The notes beneath the pieces are model-generated. The model made no database searches, was not told where the DNA came from, and was given only the letters and a program-made list of their open reading frames with translations. Both the position numbers and the translations under genes were made by a program. From contig NZ_JAJERB010000004.1 in assembly GCF_020685205.1 (NCBI RefSeq), positions 62,001 to 126,000 on the forward strand: a stretch of DNA of 64,000 nucleotides, given 5' to 3'. Of the stretch, positions 59,502 to 64,000 are shown in pieces (position 1 is the stretch's first letter; every line of letters begins with the position of its first letter). This DNA is from Hymenobacter translucens (GTDB taxonomy: Bacteria > Bacteroidota > Bacteroidia > Cytophagales > Hymenobacteraceae).

Positions 59502-61724
59502 ATGTACAATATTGAAGAGTTGAAGGACCGCCTGCTTTCCGAGCTAAAGGAAATTGCAGAACAACTGAACGTCGGTAACTTCAAAAAACTCAGCAAGCAG
59601 GATCTGATCTACAAGATCCTCGACCAGCAGGCCGTTACTCCCGACGACCAGCTGCCCAAGAAAACCCGTCCGGCGGCGGCTAAAGCCCCGGCCGTCGAAC
59701 AGCCCTTCTCGGATGTGGCCGTTGCGGCTGCCCCGGTGGCGGTAGCTGCTCCGGCCACGGCCGCCCGTGCTCCCCGGGCCGCCGCTCCCCGCCGCGAGTC
59801 CAGCACCCTGCGCAACAGCCGTGTGGCCGCTGCCGTAGCGGCCGTGCCGGTTGACGCACCGGCCCCGGCCGTAGAAGAAGCTACGGCAGCCGCGCCGGCT
59901 CCCGTAGCAGAAGTTGCGCCCGACAATGTGCCAGCCGCTGCTGAGACTGCGGAAGCGCCGCGCCCGGTTAAGCTCTACCAGCGCCCCGAGCGCCGGCCCC
60001 GCAACGATGCGCCCCGGGGGCAGGACAACGGTCAGCCCGCGCCGGCCCCCGCAGCAGCCGAAGACAACCCCACCTCCCTGACTCCGGAGACGGAGCCGAC
60101 GGGTGCCACCACCAGCTTTACCCCCGAAGTAACGGCCCAGGTGCCCGCCGACCAGGCGGCTCCCGAAGTGCCGGCGGCAGCGCCCTCCAACGGGCAGGCC
60201 GATCAGCACGGCCGCAACGGCCGGGAATTCCGCGAAAACCGGGATGGTCGTGAAAACCGGGACGGCCGGGAAAATCGCGAAAACCGCGACGGTCGTGATG
60301 GACGTGATGGACAGGTCCGGGAAAACCGCGAAGGCCGTGAGCCCCGGGGCGATGCTCCCCGCGAGCCCCGGGAAGGCCGCGAGATGCGCGACCAGCGTGA
60401 GCCCCGGGGGCTGCGCGACCAGCCCCGGGAAGGCCGCGAAGGTCGTGAGGGCCGCGAGCCCATGCGCCGGGAAGACCGGTTTGCTGCCCGCGACCTGCAG
60501 CGCCAGCAGCGTCAGGCCGAGCGCCAGGCCCAGGGCGAAGGCCAGGGTCCGCGGCAGGGCGACCAGCCCGCCCGGCAGGGGGAGCAGCGGCCCCAGCGCA
60601 ACGAAATCGACATCGTACTGCCCAGCGAAGGCACGCTGGAGATGATGCCCGACGGCGGCTACGGCTTCCTGCGGTCACCTTTCTACAACTACCTGGCCTC
60701 GCCGGACGACATTTACGTGGCGCCCCAGCAGATCAAGCAGTTTGCCCTCAAGGCCGGCGACACGGTGAAGTGCACGATCCGCCCGCCCCGCGAAGGCGAG
60801 AAATACTTTGCCCTGGTCGGTGTAGAAGGTATTAACGGCCGCTCGGTGGAAGAAGTCCGGGACCGGATTCCCTTCAGCCACCTCACCCCGCTGTTTGCCG
60901 AGGAGCGCCTCAAGCTCACCACCAAGTCGACCCTGCTCAGCACCCGCATTCTCGACCTGTTTGCTCCCATCGGCAAAGGCCAGCGCGGCCTGATCGTGGC
61001 CCAGCCCAAAACCGGTAAGACGGTGCTGCTCCAGGAAATTGCCAACGCCATTTCCGAGAATCACCCCGAAGTATACCTCATCATCCTGCTGATTGATGAG
61101 CGTCCCGAGGAAGTGACGGACATGGCCCGCTCGGTGAAAGCCGAGGTGCTCAGCTCCACCTTCGACGAAACCGCCGACCGTCACGTCAAGATTGCCTCCA
61201 TTGCCCTCGACAAAGCCAAGCGCCTCGTGGAGTGCGGGCACGACGTGGTGATTCTGCTCGACTCCATCACCCGCCTGGCCCGGGCCTACAACACCGTGCA
61301 GCCTGCTTCCGGAAAGATCCTGTCGGGCGGTGTGGACGCCAACGCCCTGCACAAGCCCAAGCGCTTCTTTGGCGCGGCCCGCAACGTAGAGGACGGCGGC
61401 TCGCTCACCATCATTGCCACGGCCCTGATCGAAACCGGCTCCAAGATGGACGAGGTAATCTTCGAGGAATTCAAAGGCACCGGCAACATGGAACTGCAGC
61501 TGGACCGCAAGCTGGCCAACAAGCGCATCTTCCCGGCCATCGACGTGCCCGCCTCGGGCACCCGCCGCGAAGACCTGCTGATGGACCGCGACGAGCTCAG
61601 CCGCATCTGGATTCTGCGCAAGTTCATGGCCGACATGACGGCTTCCGAAGCCATGGAGTTCCTGAAGGACCGCATGAAAGGTACCAAGGACAACACCGAG
61701 TTCCTGACCTCGATGAACGGCTAG
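59502..61724 (+). CDS. rho: Transcription termination factor Rho with long disordered insert
   Basis: This 740-residue RNA helicase terminates transcription; E. coli Rho is 419. The N-terminal Rho-N/SAP-like domain is at ~1-45. Residues ~48-368 are a low-complexity insert: Ala/Pro/Glu-rich first, then an Arg/Gly/Asp/Glu/Asn-rich tract (~233-366) with short NRDGRE and REGREPR-type repeats. The cold-shock RNA-binding fold is at ~370-450. The ATPase core has P-loop PKTGKT at ~502-507, Walker B-like [16 protein letters not shown], and the Q/R-loop region [47 protein letters not shown]. The core is canonical. Confidence 0.95.
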   Translation: MYNIEELKDRLLSELKEIAEQLNVGNFKKLSKQDLIYKILDQQAVTPDDQLPKKTRPAAAKAPAVEQPFSDVAVAAAPVAVAAPATAARAPRAAAPRRESSTLRNSRVAAAVAAVPVDAPAPAVEEATAAAPAPVAEVAPDNVPAAAETAEAPRPVKLYQRPERRPRNDAPRGQDNGQPAPAPAAAEDNPTSLTPETEPTGATTSFTPEVTAQVPADQAAPEVPAAAPSNGQADQHGRNGREFRENRDGRENRDGRENRENRDGRDGRDGQVRENREGREPRGDAPREPREGREMRDQREPRGLRDQPREGREGREGREPMRREDRFAARDLQRQQRQAERQAQGEGQGPRQGDQPARQGEQRPQRNEIDIVLPSEGTLEMMPDGGYGFLRSPFYNYLASPDDIYVAPQQIKQFALKAGDTVKCTIRPPREGEKYFALVGVEGINGRSVEEVRDRIPFSHLTPLFAEERLKLTTKSTLLSTRILDLFAPIGKGQRGLIVAQPKTGKTVLLQEIANAISENHPEVYLIILLIDERPEEVTDMARSVKAEVLSSTFDETADRHVKIASIALDKAKRLVECGHDVVILLDSITRLARAYNTVQPASGKILSGGVDANALHKPKRFFGAARNVEDGGSLTIIATALIETGSKMDEVIFEEFKGTGNMELQLDRKLANKRIFPAIDVPASGTRREDLLMDRDELSRIWILRKFMADMTASEAMEFLKDRMKGTKDNTEFLTSMNG

Positions 61725-61746
61725 CCTCCCGGTTCAGCTTTCAATA

Positions 61747-61784
61747 AAAAAAGCCCGCTACAGCAATGCAGCGGGCTTTTTTGT
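61747..61784. terminator. Terminator after rho
   Basis: A 13-bp stem (61747-61759 with 61770-61782) with A6/T6 runs in the arms and a 10-nt loop, between convergent genes. Confidence 0.88.
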
Positions 61785-61802
61785 GCCTTGTTTTCCTGCC
61801 GG

Positions 61803-62705
61803 TCAGGTGGCCGACCAGTAGCAGACCATGAACAGCACGAAGCGGTAGGGCACCAGGAGCACCAGCAGGAAAGCCACGCTGTAGAGCAGGCCTTTGCCCC
61901 AGCGCAGCAAGGCGGGTTGGTGAGAGAATGCTCCCTTAAAAAACAGGCTGGCGTAGGTAATCGTCAGCACCAGCATCACCGGGCTGATCAGGTCATCATT
62001 ATTGAAGAACCGGAGCAGGGGCGGAATGCCTGTGGATACCCAGGCCATCAGTGACATCAGCGCATACAAAAGCAGAATGCCGGAGAAAAGGTACGTGCTA
62101 ACCATGATCCACTCGACGAAGTAGCGCCGCTGCCGCCAGAACATCAGCCATAGCGGAACCATCAGCAGCGGAATAAACAGGAAAACCAGGCTCTTGGAGT
62201 AGCTGTGGGCCAGAGCGTCGAAGGCCGGGGCAAAGGTTTCGTAGGCAGTGCCGGTCCGGGTAAGGTGCGCTTCGACCAGGCGCTGGGCAAACCGGTTAAA
62301 CCCGTTCAGGGAGTGCAGCTGGCTTTGCAGCCCTGACTCGAACGGGCTGAAGTGCGACACGCTGGCCAGCAGGTAGAACAGCAGGTTGGTAATCAGGAAC
62401 AGCTGCACCGGCGGGGCGTGCCGCACACGCCGGCCCAGCAGCCACTCCGCCGCTAGCAGGCCCGGCCGCCGGAGCTGGGTCCACAGGTCACGCAGTACCC
62501 GCAGGTCGAAGTGCGTAACGGTGTCGATGGTGTGCTCCAGGAAGTGCTTGAGGGCGTAGTCGTGGCGGTGCAGGCGCTTTTCGCCGCAGGCGTGGCAGTA
62601 GGCCCCGGCCAGCCCGGTGCCGCAGCTGACGCAGGCTTCCGGCGCCGGCGCGGCAGATGAGGTGGTGGAAGCAGCGGGTGGGTGCGTCAGCGTCGGGGTT
62701 TCCAT
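61803..62705 (-). CDS. DUF3667 zinc-ribbon membrane protein
   Basis: This 300-residue protein has an N-terminal zinc ribbon (CVSCGTGLAGAYCHACGE) followed by a DUF3667-type core (HRHDYALKHFLEHTIDTVTHFDLRVLRDLWTQLRRPG) and four to five transmembrane helices in the C-terminal two thirds. The family is uncharacterised and widespread in Bacteroidota. It is convergent with rho across a strong terminator. Confidence 0.85.
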   Translation of the reverse strand: METPTLTHPPAASTTSSAAPAPEACVSCGTGLAGAYCHACGEKRLHRHDYALKHFLEHTIDTVTHFDLRVLRDLWTQLRRPGLLAAEWLLGRRVRHAPPVQLFLITNLLFYLLASVSHFSPFESGLQSQLHSLNGFNRFAQRLVEAHLTRTGTAYETFAPAFDALAHSYSKSLVFLFIPLLMVPLWLMFWRQRRYFVEWIMVSTYLFSGILLLYALMSLMAWVSTGIPPLLRFFNNDDLISPVMLVLTITYASLFFKGAFSHQPALLRWGKGLLYSVAFLLVLLVPYRFVLFMVCYWSAT

Positions 62706-62828
62706 CAGAAGGCTGGTTGCCAGGATAAATCCGGTAAAAATTGCCCTTTCCCGGCCTTATTTCCTAGCTCTGGGCCGCTGGGCGCTGAAACTTGCACCGG
62801 CCGGCGGCAGTAAAGACCTTTGCACGCC

Positions 62829-63491
62829 ATGGAAAACAACCCCGAGCTTCCCGAAGTCCTGTACATCTACGACCCGCTCTGCGGCTGGTGCTACGGCATG
62901 AGCCCGGTCATCCGGCGCGTCAAGAACGCGTTTCGGGGGCGCATCACGGTATCGGTGCTGAGCGGCGGCATGGTTACCGGCGACCAGGTAGGTCCGATCC
63001 GGCAGATGTGGCCCTACATCAGCAGCGCCCTGCACAACGTGGAGCAGGCCACCGGCGTCACGTTCGGCGAAGCCTACCAGCAGCTCGGGGCCGAAGGCAG
63101 CTACATCCAGGACTCCGAGCCGCCCTGCCGGGCCCTGACGGTGTTCCGGCAGCTGGACCAGCAGAACCGGGCCATCGACTTTGCGCACGACATCCAGAAA
63201 GCCCTGTTTGAGCACGGCCACGATCTGAATGACTCAGTGGTGTACGAGGCCCTGGCCGCCGATTACGGCCTTGATGTAACGGAGTTTAGCCGGGAGCTGG
63301 CCCGGCCCGAAACGGCCACCGCTACCCGCCAGGAGTTTGCCGCGGTGGGCCGCATCGGCGTGCAGGGCTTCCCCACGGTCATTCTGCGCGTCGGGGCGCA
63401 GGGGTACGTGCTGGCCCGCGGCTTCCAGCCCTACGACCATTTCGCGGCCGGGCTGGAGCAGGCCCTGCAGGACCTGGCCGACGGTAAATAA
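62829..63491 (+). CDS. DsbA-family (FrnE-like) thioredoxin-fold protein
   Basis: This 220-residue protein has the CGWC active site (LCGWCYGMSPVI, Cys 19 and 22 approx.) and a helical insert between the thioredoxin halves. VQGFPTVIL supplies the cis-Pro. No signal peptide is present, so it is cytoplasmic, as expected of the FrnE/2-hydroxychromene isomerase-like branch rather than periplasmic DsbA. Role: thiol oxidation or stress protection, not certain. ATG 62829 is used; a TTG at 62820 is the alternative. It converges with the next gene, stops 3 nt apart. Confidence 0.85.
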   Translation: MENNPELPEVLYIYDPLCGWCYGMSPVIRRVKNAFRGRITVSVLSGGMVTGDQVGPIRQMWPYISSALHNVEQATGVTFGEAYQQLGAEGSYIQDSEPPCRALTVFRQLDQQNRAIDFAHDIQKALFEHGHDLNDSVVYEALAADYGLDVTEFSRELARPETATATRQEFAAVGRIGVQGFPTVILRVGAQGYVLARGFQPYDHFAAGLEQALQDLADGK

Positions 63492-63494
63492 AAT

Positions 63495-64000
63495 TTAGCC
63501 GCCGAAGGAGCCCAGACGCACCACCTGCTTTTTCAGGGGCGACCAGGCAATGCGCCGCCGCTCCTCCTTGCCCACGAGGTACTCGAAGCTCACGGCGTCG
63601 GCGCGCTGCTTGAGGTCGTCCCAGGTGGGGCGCTCCAGCTCCCCGTTTCGGTAGGCTTCGCCGGGGCTGATGGCAGGCCGGTGAAAGTTCTGGTCGGCGA
63701 AAAAGCTGTCCATCCGCCGCCGGATAAAGGCTTCGCGCTGAGCCGGCGTGGCCGACGGCGTCTTGAGCTCATACACCAGCGCGGCCTCCAGGTCGGCGGC
63801 GGGCAGGGCCTCGCGGAAGATTACCTGGCCGGCGTGGTCGGTGATGGTAAACGTGGCCTCGCCTTCGAGCACCGACGGGCCGCGCAGCTGCAGCGTAAAC
63901 AGGTCGGGCGTGCCGGGAGAGGAGAAGACGTGGCGCCGGCGCACGGTTTTAAGCGTATCGGAGTGGGCATCAACCTGGGAAGCCCCGGCGGTGTCGAGCG
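63495..64000 (-). CDS. Hypothetical protein (5' end outside window)
   Basis: No family recognised. The reading frame continues to the window edge: upstream of the first internal GTG codon at 63944 the codons still read through (LDTAGASQVDAHSDTLKTV), so the true start is beyond 64000. The visible ~168 residues include SVLEGEATFTITDHAGQVIFREALPAADLEAAL and a C-terminal basic/hydrophobic segment (GKEERRRIAWSPLKKQVVRLGSFGG). An extracytoplasmic lipoprotein would fit, but the N-terminus is not seen. Confidence 0.7.
   Translation of the reverse strand, partial: LDTAGASQVDAHSDTLKTVRRRHVFSSPGTPDLFTLQLRGPSVLEGEATFTITDHAGQVIFREALPAADLEAALVYELKTPSATPAQREAFIRRRMDSFFADQNFHRPAISPGEAYRNGELERPTWDDLKQRADAVSFEYLVGKEERRRIAWSPLKKQVVRLGSFGG

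Overview
The window is a 64-kb, GC-rich chromosomal segment of a Bacteroidota bacterium. The closest fit is the Cytophagales, of the Hymenobacter type, judged by gene content rather than by any search. The signs are -7 promoter boxes of the form TAnnTTTG in front of many genes, a carboxypeptidase-regulatory/plug/barrel outer-membrane protein, an alpha-2-macroglobulin that carries TonB-plug-like motifs, a GbsR regulator, DUF3667 and DUF4252 proteins, many lipoproteins, and a Rho factor with a very long disordered insert. About 50 genes are densely packed on both strands. Long perfect-stem terminators usually separate convergent pairs. One tRNA-Arg(ACG) is present. I saw no rRNA, CRISPR array, insertion sequence, integrase or phage gene.

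Layout. 1-4.7 kb: the 3' part of an alpha-2-macroglobulin gene and a small basic secreted protein. 4.7-7.2 kb: a ferredoxin with its ferredoxin-NADP reductase, tRNA-Arg and a VTT-domain membrane protein. 7.4-16.9 kb: cystathionine gamma-synthase, a GDSL lipoprotein, three OmpA-type envelope proteins (two of them glycine-zipper paralogues in tandem), accD, an endonuclease III family glycosylase, a radical SAM/SPASM enzyme and a gamma-carbonic anhydrase-like protein. 17.1-20.4 kb: four tandem lipoproteins ending in TM2 domains. 20.5-27.9 kb: CNNM/CorC protein, DsbD, isoaspartyl peptidase, an Lrp regulator, a TonB-C/MORN protein and thioredoxin. 28.1-30.1 kb: a GbsR regulator, a TIGR01777 oxidoreductase and a small membrane protein, with matching palindromes at the first two promoters. 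30.2-43.8 kb: a secreted unknown, dnaE, an MFS transporter, a LysM lytic transglycosylase, a TonB-plug outer-membrane barrel and an O-methyltransferase. 44-50.6 kb: a surface-type protein, an SRA-HNH nuclease coupled to an M16 peptidase, a heptosyltransferase-like GT9 and an M24 aminopeptidase. 50.7-64 kb: DUF4252 and other lipoproteins, an EVE protein, PolX, a second GT9, a UBP zinc finger, serS, rho, a DUF3667 protein, a DsbA-family protein and a partial unknown.

How they fit together. Most genes are housekeeping (DNA replication and repair, translation, fatty-acid synthesis, redox) or envelope functions. Thiol redox is well represented: DsbD, thioredoxin and a DsbA-family protein. Peptidoglycan and outer-membrane functions are spread through the window. 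The less ordinary parts are the TM2 lipoprotein array, a PolX whose polymerase active site looks dead while its PHP site is intact, the SRA-HNH nuclease, the GbsR operator pair, the Rho insert, and intergenic clusters of 7-8-nt units arranged in opposite orientations.
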